A stretch of DNA of 6,855 nucleotides from Bacteroidales bacterium (GCA_017645985.1 JAGCNK010000033.1:1-6855); one strand, 5' to 3'. Positions 1 through 6,713 are shown, numbered from the stretch's first letter. Notes: generated from the letters alone by a model not told the origin. Made by a program: numbers and translations.

Positions 1-1028
1 AGTATAACTCCCACTGCAAGAACCATATAGGCTATCCATTGGAACGAATTTGGCTTTTCGGGTGTGCCGTCGGGTTTATTTTTAGCAAAAATGCTTCGTG
101 CAGTAAGCGTTGACACAAGCGACGATGTAATTGCACTTGTAAAACCGGCTGCAAACATACCAAATCCAAAAATATATCCTGCCCACTGCCCTATTTGATT
201 AGCAAGTGTTTCGGTAAGGCGGAGATACGAAAATTCCATATTTTCAACCACTTCGGGCGTTAACCCGCGAGTCATCTGTGTACCCACAACCAAAATTGCC
301 ATCGAGATAATGCCGCCAAGAATCACCGAAACGGCAATGCCCACACGCATATCGCGCACAGTGGTTTCTTTTGTTACCACATTAGAGCCAAGGAAAAGGT
401 CGTAAGGTACTACTGTTGTGCCAATTAAGCCAAGCACCAAAAGTCCGGCTTCGGGCACATCGGGCAAACTCGGCACAAACATACCTTGAGCCAATTCACC
501 CACCGGCGGATGCGCCAAAAACGCTGTGGTAATGAACGTTATGCCCATTATAAACACAAAAACGCCCATAAAACTTGCCGTTGAGCGCAGACTCTTCAAA
601 CTGAGAGCCACGCCCACAACAAGGGCTATCGTAGTAATAATCAATCGTTTGCCAAGACCAGGGAAAACCAACGACAATCCTTCGGCAGCACCCAAGATGT
701 TGCCCGCCTCGTAGGCAGTACAGCCGAGAATAATAGCGCCCACCACCAGCAACATCACGGGAATCTGCCCCTTGCTGCCCTGAAAATGAAATTTAATCGC
801 CTGTCCGAGGTTCATTTTTGAGTATATGGCAGCCCTTGCGCTCGCTTCTTGAAGCACAAGGCACGCAATGGTGGCAAATCCCAACGCCCAAAGCAGTTGG
901 AATTGGTAGTCGGCACCAGCTTTGGTGGCTGTGGTAACCGTTCCAGGACCAATAAATGCCGCCGATATTATCGACCACAGCAGGATATTCATTATCCTGC
1001 TCTTAAAAGTTCTCTTTTTTTCGCCCAT
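1..1028 (-). CDS. Divergent Nramp/SLC11-family transporter, 3' end outside window
   Basis: The first 342 codons of an integral inner-membrane protein are visible; the gene continues past base 1. The start is the ATG at 1028-1026, because an in-frame TGA lies eight codons upstream with no better start between. The family assignment rests on TM1 (residues about 15-50, with AGADYQFQLLWAL resembling the AGAxxGYxLLW stretch of MntH), on the TM6 region (about 195-215), and on a series of hydrophobic helices at about 90-110, 128-145, 153-172, 230-250 and 284-310. Nramp proteins are proton-coupled importers of Mn2+, Fe2+ or, in some branches, other ions. The canonical TM1 motif DPGN is G27-P28-G29-T30 here, and the TM6 Met-Pro-His is V207-P208-Y209, followed by D210. 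The usual metal ligands Asp, Asn and Met are therefore missing, so manganese or iron transport cannot be assumed. It follows the B12 genes in the same direction but lies behind a possible terminator. Family membership is fairly sure; the substrate is unknown. Confidence 0.85.
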   Translation of the reverse strand, partial: MGEKKRTFKSRIMNILLWSIISAAFIGPGTVTTATKAGADYQFQLLWALGFATIACLVLQEASARAAIYSKMNLGQAIKFHFQGSKGQIPVMLLVVGAIILGCTAYEAGNILGAAEGLSLVFPGLGKRLIITTIALVVGVALSLKSLRSTASFMGVFVFIMGITFITTAFLAHPPVGELAQGMFVPSLPDVPEAGLLVLGLIGTTVVPYDLFLGSNVVTKETTVRDMRVGIAVSVILGGIISMAILVVGTQMTRGLTPEVVENMEFSYLRLTETLANQIGQWAGYIFGFGMFAAGFTSAITSSLVSTLTARSIFAKNKPDGTPEKPNSFQWIAYMVLAVGVI

Positions 1029-1056
1029 ATTGTCAATTGGTTTACACTTATATCAA

Positions 1057-1089
1057 TAAAAATTATGCCAAATTAACAAGTGGCGTAAT
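1057..1089 (-). terminator. Possible weak intrinsic terminator after the btuF-like gene
   Basis: In the RNA sense the arms ATTACGCCA (1089-1081) and TGGCATAAT (1070-1062) pair over nine positions with one C-A mismatch, closing a 10-nt loop. A run of five U follows (1062-1058, partly shared with the end of the stem). It sits three bases after the btuF-like stop codon and about 30 bases before the Nramp-like start. The stem is AT-rich and interrupted, so termination would probably be partial. If it works, it separates the riboswitch-controlled B12 genes from the transporter downstream. Confidence 0.45.
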
Positions 1090-1091
1090 AT

Positions 1092-2197
1092 TTACTGAAC
1101 TTTTGTAAAATACCTCAGACTATAATCTTGCAACAGCTCAGGGTGCGAAATTTTGATAAGATCCCTTAGCAGCAAGTCGGGGCGGAATGGCGTCTCGTCG
1201 TAGTATGGAATGTACGAAAGATTGCAAAAATAGATGTTTTTATCCTTAAACGCCTTAAAATCCTTATAATTAGGATGTTCGGCAGCAAACGACTGCAAAT
1301 CGTAATCCTTGTCGCGATTGTACTTAACTATCCAATAATCAGCATTGTAAGCGGTGGCAAAAACTTTCTCGAAATTGAGCGGAACAGTGCCGTAGGTTTG
1401 CAAATGGTTGAAAAGGAAATCAAAACCCGCATCCACGTAAAATTTTCCAGCGGTGGAGTTGCCTGTGGGCATATACCACTGCGCACCAGTTAGGCTGTTG
1501 GCAAGCAATGTGGGCTTGTTGTCAATGCCAGAAACAAGAGTTTTGAGGTTCAAATAATTGCTCTCCACCTCGGCAAAAATAGAATCGGCAGTAGCCAACT
1601 TATTGAACAACAATCCATAAAACCTTATCCACTCAGCCTGAGCGAGCGGCGAGTTTTCCATATAGTCGGCACATTCCACAAGGGGAATGTTGGTCTTCTC
1701 CAACAGTCCGAAGCCGCCAGATGTTTCGTAAGGCGAGAGCATTATCACGTCGGGATGCTGCAAAAGAATGTTCTCAATATCGGGATTCATCGACGAGCCT
1801 AAGTCTTTGATTCTGCCAGATTTAACATCGTCAACAAGTTCCTTGTCCAAGACATATTCCACATCGCAAAGACTTTTATAGCATCCTTACAACCCAAAGT
1901 CTTAACCAAAGAAGCGTGCAACGATGTAAAAATCAGCGCATTGGTTACAGGGGTATGAACCACAGTGTAATTGCCCTGACTCACCGAATCCTTTTCGGTG
2001 ATGAGATACTGATGAAGAATTTTGGTAGTGTCCCACGGATTGCGGATAGTGGCAATGTAGCCGTCGCCACACGTAGAAATTTTAATGTGCGTGGCATATT
2101 TAAAAGCCACCGGCTCGCCCTCCTCAACAATGTTTTGAGTTTTTTGGGCGCAACCGGCGACAATTAATAGATATAAAAAGAAGAAAAATCTTTTCAT
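1092..2197 (-). pseudogene. btuF: BtuF-like periplasmic cobalamin-binding lipoprotein, frameshifted
   Basis: This is a class III periplasmic binding protein (FecB/BtuF, Peripla_BP_2 fold) that would pass cobalamin from the outer membrane to a BtuCD ABC importer. Translation from the ATG at 2197 gives a lipoprotein signal ending VAGC (Cys16) and then the N-terminal lobe to Lys108. At the A4 run (plus-strand TTTT, 1874-1877) the reading frame is lost, and the zero frame stops at 1799. The other frame continues without a break as SLCDVEYVLDKEL to the stop at 1092. Adding one A yields an uninterrupted 368-residue protein, a normal family length. The downstream part has family landmarks: NPDIENILLQHPDVIMLSP, ENSPLAQAEWIRFYGLLF and a C-terminal DLLLRDLIKISHPELL. 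An upstream TTG at 2221 would overlap btuG, and the ATG at 2197 fits the signal peptide better, leaving 13 bp after btuG. No acidic export signal follows Cys16, so a periplasmic face is likely. The break may be a true mutation or a sequencing error. Cobalamin as ligand is inferred from the neighbours. Confidence 0.85.
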
Positions 2198-2210
2198 AAA
2201 GGGGTGATTA

Positions 2211-3290
2211 CTAATAAACAAAAGCAGCGCTGTTGGGGTTCAAGCTACTTGTTTCAAATTTTTCTACAAACTTACCACTCTTATTGAAACGGTAAACAAC
2301 ACTTTTGGTGGCATAATCGGTAGTGCCAATGTAGAAATCCTTGTTTTCAGGGTCGATTTCAAACATATAGATAATCGACGAAGAGAGTTCGGGAACGTCT
2401 GTTAAATCCAAGAAAGAATCCGAAGATTTGTTTTTACGATAAGTTGTAACAGTTGTAACCTCAGGATAATTTGACCAATCAGTTGAAACACTGATTACAA
2501 AGAGGTTGTCGCCATCGGTAGCGATTTTGGCGCCGTCGCTATAAACAGAATATTGTTTTGTAGAGGGATTTACTTCAAGTACTTCTGTTATGCCATTCTG
2601 CGGATCAGTATAGTGAACAACATACAATTTATCCTTTAAAGCCAACACGTTGGTGGGGTCATCGAGAATTTCGATGTGCTCTTTGAAAGAAAAATCAGAA
2701 AGGTCTACAACGGCAATCTTATTTTCATATTTTACATTGTAATCGCCTGCAATAGCGGCATAAAGATAATTATCCTTAACGCAGATTTCCTCGGGATGTG
2801 CGCCAACTTCTACAAAACCCAATGGAGCGGCAATAGTAGTGGTGTCAAACTTTGCCACTTTGCCACCGTAGGTAGAAACATACACATATCCGTCTTTTGC
2901 AACAAGATAGCGGGGCTGACCCTCGTCAGTTTTGAAAGTATATTTCTCCAAAACTTTGCCATTTTGGTCTAATTTGGCAATGTAGTTTGATCCCCAAACA
3001 CTCAGATAAACACGTTTGCCGTAGCTGATAATGTCCTGACCATTGTCGCCAAGACCTTCACCGTTGGTGGAAGCGAAAACCTTTTGTTGTACAGAATTTT
3101 CACCGTTGGGATAATAACAATCAATAGTAGACTGATTGGTTCCTTGGAAAGCTTCGTTAAGAATAAACACGTGTTTAAACTTTACAACCTCTTCGGGTTT
3201 GGTTTCTTCGTCATCGTCGTCTTTACACGACTGAAATGTAAAAGTGCTCAACAATAAAGCACTGAATGCTAAAAATTTAATCTTTTTCAT
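2211..3290 (-). CDS. btuG: BtuG-like surface-exposed B12-binding beta-propeller lipoprotein
   Basis: A 359-residue lipoprotein that is expected to sit on the outer cell surface and capture cobalamin for BtuB. The signal peptide (MKKIKFLAFSALLLSTFTF, then QSC) places the lipidated cysteine at residue 22. KDDDDEE follows at once, which matches the acidic lipoprotein export signal that sends Bacteroidota lipoproteins to the cell surface. The mature part shows repeated beta-propeller blades with short strand-turn motifs such as DGYVYVSTYGGKVAKFD, DNYLYAAIAG, DKLYVVHYTD and DNLFVISVS, and it ends with an LNPNSAAFVY segment of the sort that closes these propellers. In Bacteroides thetaiotaomicron, BtuG proteins are seven-bladed propellers that bind B12 very tightly and form a lid on BtuB. 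The gene overlaps the end of btuB by 14 bp and lies under the same cobalamin riboswitch, which supports the assignment strongly. The ATG at 3290 is the only start that gives the signal peptide. A generic YncE-like/DUF5074 propeller of other function is the alternative. Confidence 0.85.
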   Translation of the reverse strand: MKKIKFLAFSALLLSTFTFQSCKDDDDEETKPEEVVKFKHVFILNEAFQGTNQSTIDCYYPNGENSVQQKVFASTNGEGLGDNGQDIISYGKRVYLSVWGSNYIAKLDQNGKVLEKYTFKTDEGQPRYLVAKDGYVYVSTYGGKVAKFDTTTIAAPLGFVEVGAHPEEICVKDNYLYAAIAGDYNVKYENKIAVVDLSDFSFKEHIEILDDPTNVLALKDKLYVVHYTDPQNGITEVLEVNPSTKQYSVYSDGAKIATDGDNLFVISVSTDWSNYPEVTTVTTYRKNKSSDSFLDLTDVPELSSSIIYMFEIDPENKDFYIGTTDYATKSVVYRFNKSGKFVEKFETSSLNPNSAAFVY

Positions 3291-5259
3291 TTTGGTAAAA
3301 TTTATTTGTTAAGTTATAAGATATATGCAGTTGAAACTGTCGTCCAGGCATAGGATAATATTTTATGATGTCGTATTGCTTGTTGGTGATGTTAATGCAA
3401 GATAATTTTACAAACATTTCCGCATTCTTGATTTTAAACTCTTTGGATAGGGCAACCGAAAATTCGGCGTAAGGGTCTATCTCATTGTCCTTTATGTTGT
3501 TTTTTAAGAAATACCGCTTGCCCGACCATACCGACGTGGCAGAAAGAGTAAATTCTTTATAGACAAAACCAATCCAACCATTGCCCGAATGTAGCGGTGT
3601 GTATGGAATTTGGAAACCGTAAAGATTTGAATTCTTGTCGGTTACGTCTATGGCTTTTTGATAAGAATATCCGGCGGAGAGGTTCACGTTGAATTCTGAA
3701 AAACTGAAATTCTTTGTTGCCGAAACATCCACGCCCGTGATATGCACACGTCCGCAGTTTGCCATTTTCCAAATATACATTGTGGGAATAGCAACTATCT
3801 TATTTTCAACACTATTGTAAAACACATCAGATGTCACGCTCCACGAATTGGCATTGTACGCAACGCCGAGATTATATTCGTGAGCGTCCTCAGGTTTCAA
3901 ATTGGTAGAACCTAACGTAGTGTAATACAATTCGTTGAACGTTGGCACACGGTAGGTGTTTTTGTACAAAGTGGTAATGGAGAGTTTTTGGATAGGATAA
4001 AATTTTGCTATAACATAAGGTGTAAATCGGTCTAAATCATCTAAATGCGAGCCCACATCAGTTTTTTCACGCAAATGCGTATGCACTGCGCCGATGGTGA
4101 TAGAAGTCCATTTTGCAGGATAATATCGGAGGTTTGCAGCCGAATAGATGGTGTTCCGCTCAGGAATGCGGTCGGTGATGTCGCTCAAAAGGTAGTTGTG
4201 GCAATAATCGGCGGCAAACGAGCAAGTCAACGGCGAGGCAATCTGCCAAAGATTCTGCCACGAGGCAAAAAACTCCCTTTGTGTGGAGTTTTGAGTGAGT
4301 TTGCCATCGGTGTACATCACATTGCGGTCGGTGTAGCAAGTGTATGAATAATTGTATTTTACTAATAGTTTGGTAGTTAGATTGTTGACAATACGCCTTT
4401 TGTAATCGCCTTGGATAAAATAGTTGTGGTCGTTGAGACGCTCGTTGGCTTGGTCGTTGTAAAAAATCACGCTGCCAGGCAGTCCGCGGCGAGAATCGTA
4501 GCCGTAGAGTTTTACACTGAAACTCTGCGAGTTAGAATCATTATAACAGAGATTTATCTCGCCTTTTTTGCTGACAATGTCGGTATTGTGGCGTTTTTGG
4601 TCAGTAACGTTCTTCACATTTTTGAGAGTATACTTGTACATTCCATCCGAACGGAGGAATGAGCCGTCCGCTTTGACAGTCAGTTTTTTAGACAATTTTT
4701 TAGTAGCCGACAAATCTGCGGCGAAATATCCAAACGAGCCTGTTGTAAGGTCGATTTTAATATTATCAAAATCATTGTCGTTAAACGATTTCAGACTCAG
4801 CACCGCACCAGATGCAATCATTTTAACAGGTTTGAAAAGGTTATCATCCTGACCCACCGAGACTTTTATTTCAGAAATAGTAGTAGCGTCAAAACGCGAA
4901 ATATCAATCTGCCCCGCCTGAGTGTTCGACACCGGCGCACCGTCGTATTCCACTGCGGTATGCGACGCTCCCAGGGAACGTACCGAAACGGTTTTAAGTC
5001 CGCCCACACCGCCGTAGTCCTTGATATTTAAGCCGTTGCCAAGACGTAGCACACCGGCAATATCGGCAGTGGGCACAACCTTAATCTGTTCCTGACGAAA
5101 TAGTTGTGAAACAGACGATTGCGTCTTTTGGTTCTGACCCAAAACGTCAACCTGCTCCAACTCACGATAGATAGTGGTATCGGAGTTCTGAGCAAGGCAT
5201 TGGGTGCAAAACATCAGCAACCACACAGCCGTGGGCAGGTGCATAAGCAACGTTCTCAT
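3277..5259 (-). CDS. btuB: BtuB-like TonB-dependent cobalamin transporter
   Basis: An outer-membrane 22-strand barrel receptor that imports vitamin B12 using energy from TonB-ExbBD. The chosen ATG at 5259 gives 660 residues starting with a clean Sec signal peptide (about residues 1-23, ending QCLA before Q24). A longer reading from a TTG at 5319 would place 20 untypical residues before it and run into the leader hairpin. After the signal come a short TonB-box-like segment (LEQVDVLGQ, about 34-42), the plug domain (about 50-155, with VRSLGASHTAVEYDG at 93-107 and SGAVLSLKS at 150-158), and then a long barrel with alternating aromatic strands. The last strand is FQLHISYNL, followed by a 10-residue tail that reaches into btuG. 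There is no N-terminal carboxypeptidase-regulatory-like domain, so it is not a SusC-type protein. The ligand is inferred from the cobalamin riboswitch directly upstream and from btuG and the btuF-like gene downstream. Expression should fall when cobalamin is plentiful. Confidence 0.92.
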   Translation of the reverse strand: MRTLLMHLPTAVWLLMFCTQCLAQNSDTTIYRELEQVDVLGQNQKTQSSVSQLFRQEQIKVVPTADIAGVLRLGNGLNIKDYGGVGGLKTVSVRSLGASHTAVEYDGAPVSNTQAGQIDISRFDATTISEIKVSVGQDDNLFKPVKMIASGAVLSLKSFNDNDFDNIKIDLTTGSFGYFAADLSATKKLSKKLTVKADGSFLRSDGMYKYTLKNVKNVTDQKRHNTDIVSKKGEINLCYNDSNSQSFSVKLYGYDSRRGLPGSVIFYNDQANERLNDHNYFIQGDYKRRIVNNLTTKLLVKYNYSYTCYTDRNVMYTDGKLTQNSTQREFFASWQNLWQIASPLTCSFAADYCHNYLLSDITDRIPERNTIYSAANLRYYPAKWTSITIGAVHTHLREKTDVGSHLDDLDRFTPYVIAKFYPIQKLSITTLYKNTYRVPTFNELYYTTLGSTNLKPEDAHEYNLGVAYNANSWSVTSDVFYNSVENKIVAIPTMYIWKMANCGRVHITGVDVSATKNFSFSEFNVNLSAGYSYQKAIDVTDKNSNLYGFQIPYTPLHSGNGWIGFVYKEFTLSATSVWSGKRYFLKNNIKDNEIDPYAEFSVALSKEFKIKNAEMFVKLSCINITNKQYDIIKYYPMPGRQFQLHISYNLTNKFYQNEKD

Positions 5260-5288
5260 TTCTATAATAAAATGATAATAATCAATCT

Positions 5289-5320
5289 GTTGCAGTCGCC
5301 GTCCTCGCAGTTTGTGCAAC
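5289..5320 (-). promoter_or_regulatory. Leader hairpin, candidate riboswitch expression platform (P13/L13-like)
   Basis: Six perfect base pairs (GTTGCA at 5320-5315 with TGCAAC at 5294-5289 in the RNA sense) close a 20-nt loop between the aptamer and the btuB start, ending 29 nt before the ATG. Near the centre of the loop lies GAGGA (plus-strand tcctc, 5302-5306), complementary to UCCUC in the likely L5 loop of the aptamer (plus-strand gagga, 5408-5412). Cobalamin riboswitches are known to use an L5-L13 kissing interaction to switch the expression platform. No U-run follows, which argues for control of translation and against termination. The pairing was found by eye and the exact fold is an inference. 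Confidence 0.45.
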
Positions 5321-5333
5321 TATGATGCGCTTT

Positions 5334-5485
5334 GCAGGTCTTCTGACTTGCCCCAACGCCGCGCCTTCCCGAAAAAATCTTCAGTGGCTAAGAATGCGGC
5401 ATCCTTTGAGGAGCATACAGCAGCGGGACTGTCCAGGATTCGCACCTGATTCCCTTTTAATTGCGGCAGTTAGGTGAAACTCCGC
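5334..5485 (-). promoter_or_regulatory. Cobalamin riboswitch aptamer
   Basis: The leader of btuB carries the main conserved blocks of the cobalamin aptamer in order in the RNA sense: AAAAGGGAAUC-GGUG, then GCGAAUCC, then the B12 box CAGUCCCGCUGCUGU (5431-5417), then GCCACUG, GGGAAGGC and finally AGUCAGAAGACCUGC, ending at 5334. A small stem near the 5' end (GCGGAGUU with AACUGCCGC, 5485-5463, one bulged G) probably belongs to the first peripheral helix. Binding of a cobalamin form usually shuts down expression of uptake genes, so the RNA should repress btuB-btuG-btuF when B12 is abundant. The outer limits are approximate; the identification is close to certain. Confidence 0.96.
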
Positions 5486-5500
5486 AAACAAAACACAGTG

Positions 5501-5508
5501 CAAAAGTA
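5501..5508 (-). promoter_or_regulatory. Bacteroidota -7 promoter element for the riboswitch-btuB transcript
   Basis: TACTTTTG in the minus-strand sense is a full match to the Bacteroidota primary-sigma -7 consensus TAnnTTTG. Transcription would start near 5495, about 10 bases before the first stem of the riboswitch, which is the right distance. A -33 TTTG is not clear; the closest candidate is TTTA at 5534-5531 with a 22-base spacer, longer than usual. The site lies in the 56-base gap between the dprA stop and the riboswitch. Confidence 0.65.
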
Positions 5509-5541
5509 GAGATTTTTTGAAAAATGGAGATAAAGTTTGTG

Positions 5542-6444
5542 TTAATCATTCCCGCCCCAACCCATATAATAGGCAAAATCTTCGGCAGAATTGAGGATTG
5601 CGGCGTTGTTGTTTCTAATCAATCGGTTGCAGCCAGCAAAAAGTTCGTCATCAGGACGACCCGGAAAAGCGAAGACCTCTCGTCCATACGAATTTGCCAG
5701 AGCCACAGTGTTCATAGAACCGCCGTGCAGAGGAGTCTGCACCACCAACAGAGCATCGCACAAACCCGCCACTATCCTATTGCGCTGAGGAAAATTTTCA
5801 GGCGAAAGCGGGTAGCCGCTGTAAAATTCTGTAATAAGAGCGCCGTGCGATTTGCGAATCTGACTTGCGAGACCGCGGTTAGAGTAAGGATAAATCTTGT
5901 CGAAACCGTGACCAAGCACCGCAACGGTATCAAAGCCATATTTCAATGCGGCTTTATGGGCAATGCTGTCAACACCGTCGGCCAGTCCGCTCAATATTAA
6001 TATCTTTCTTCCAAATTTGCTAAGTTCCGAAAGAAAACTATCAACATAACGTTCGGCAAGATTGTCCGCCTTGCGTGTGCCAATTATAGAAAGTACAAAG
6101 TAACTGTCGAAATCGAATTTTCTACTGCAGTAGAGCAGCACAGGCGAATCGCTACAGTCACGAAGTTTTGAAGGATAATCGCTGTCGGTAAAAAAACTAA
6201 GATGAGTATGGAATTTTTTAACGATGTCGTATTGCTGATGGGCGGATTCCAAAAGTGCTGGCGCGGTCAACGCCTTAAAAAAATCCTTAGCCGCTGCGCC
6301 AAACGACTCCGCCACCTCCTCAGCATTTTCAAACAATTCTACCACTCCCCCAGCCGTTTCCACAAACTGCTTTATATCCGCACACCTATACCCTTTCACC
6401 ATCGAAACGGCAATCTTATAGACATCTATATCGGTAACGGACAT
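5542..6444 (-). CDS. dprA: DprA/Smf DNA-processing protein, short form without winged helix
   Basis: DprA binds incoming single-stranded DNA and loads RecA onto it during natural transformation; the gene is also widespread in species not known to be transformable. The 300-residue product has an N-terminal helical region (about 1-75) and the Rossmann-type core with the family motifs IGTRKAD (121-127), SGLADGVDSIAH (152-163), GHGFDKIYP (178-186), ITEF (204-207), FPQRNRIVAGL (218-228), FAFPG (258-262) and GCNRLIRNNNAAI (271-283). It stops soon after the core with MGWGGND, so the C-terminal DML1-like winged helix of longer homologues (commonly 360-380 residues) is absent. The segment that normally reads VVEA...SGSLITA is VVQTPLHGGSMNTV, losing the Glu and the usual Ser. 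The ATG at 6444 fits a Bacteroidota promoter about 30 bases upstream. The gene lies between an rRNA operon and the B12 locus in the same direction, with no obvious terminator after it. The family call is firm; activity in transformation is not shown. Confidence 0.93.
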   Translation of the reverse strand: MSVTDIDVYKIAVSMVKGYRCADIKQFVETAGGVVELFENAEEVAESFGAAAKDFFKALTAPALLESAHQQYDIVKKFHTHLSFFTDSDYPSKLRDCSDSPVLLYCSRKFDFDSYFVLSIIGTRKADNLAERYVDSFLSELSKFGRKILILSGLADGVDSIAHKAALKYGFDTVAVLGHGFDKIYPYSNRGLASQIRKSHGALITEFYSGYPLSPENFPQRNRIVAGLCDALLVVQTPLHGGSMNTVALANSYGREVFAFPGRPDDELFAGCNRLIRNNNAAILNSAEDFAYYMGWGGND

Positions 6445-6470
6445 ATTTTTATGTGATTTTAAATCTATGA

Positions 6471-6501
6471 CAAAAGTATAAAAAATTCATTTAGATTGAA
6501 A
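6471..6501 (-). promoter_or_regulatory. Promoter of dprA
   Basis: In the minus-strand sense a perfect -7 element TACTTTTG (6478-6471) is preceded, after a 19-base spacer, by TTTC (6501-6498), one change from the -33 consensus TTTG. Transcription would start near 6465, giving a short leader of about 20 bases before the dprA ATG. The -7 octamer is identical to the one before the btuB riboswitch. Confidence 0.65.
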
Positions 6502-6713
6502 GGGTATAAACATAAATAAAAAATATGTAGAAACACATAAATCGTTAATCATTTATTCTTTCCCTCAATCAGAGTTAGATACAAAATTATCAAAGGAGAA
6601 AATATTAGTATATACAAAATAAATCACAGAAAACAAATAGAATTAAATACCAAATATATAACAGAAAACTATATCACAGGGGGAAAAACATACAGCATCA
6701 TAAAGATATATAA
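6502..6713 (-). other. AT-rich spacer between 5S rRNA terminator and dprA
   Basis: About 210 bases with very low GC and stop codons in all frames. I find no coding region, tRNA, strong hairpin or tandem repeat in it. A second -7-like octamer (TAATTTTG at 6589-6582, minus sense) lacks a well-spaced -33 partner. The stretch is best read as a plain intergenic spacer downstream of an rRNA operon. One arm of a 12-bp inverted repeat shared with early dprA overlaps its left edge. Confidence 0.6.

Noticed and set aside
1799..1862. Two separate overlapping genes in place of one broken btuF-like gene
   Set aside because: The downstream frame has no signal peptide, begins in the middle of a conserved domain with a GTG, and the two parts together equal one normal family member.
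1868..1885. Programmed -1 ribosomal frameshift in the btuF-like gene
   Set aside because: The site reads U AUA AAA G; only one of the two tRNAs could re-pair after slippage, and no strong downstream stem or pseudoknot was evident. Mutation or sequencing error is simpler.
3367..3380. 14-base direct repeat gatgtcgtattgct, also at 6223-6236
   Set aside because: Both copies are coding and translate to the same common peptide (QYDI) in btuB and dprA; coincidence of codon choice is sufficient.
4045..4662. Plus-strand open frames inside btuB
   Set aside because: They are opposite the TonB-receptor barrel, have no recognisable domains, and no plus-strand promoter or gene context supports them.
5260..5319. 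Upstream TTG start for btuB giving 20 extra residues
   Set aside because: The extension lies in the riboswitch expression platform and would put charged residues before an otherwise perfect signal peptide.
5524..6000. 158-codon open frame antisense to dprA
   Set aside because: It lies wholly opposite conserved DprA motifs, its translation resembles no protein family, and it is explained by codon bias of dprA on the other strand.
6582..6589. Additional promoter with -7 TAATTTTG in the AT-rich spacer
   Set aside because: The nearest TTTG upstream is 25 bases away, and a better spaced promoter lies closer to dprA; such octamers are frequent in AT-rich DNA.
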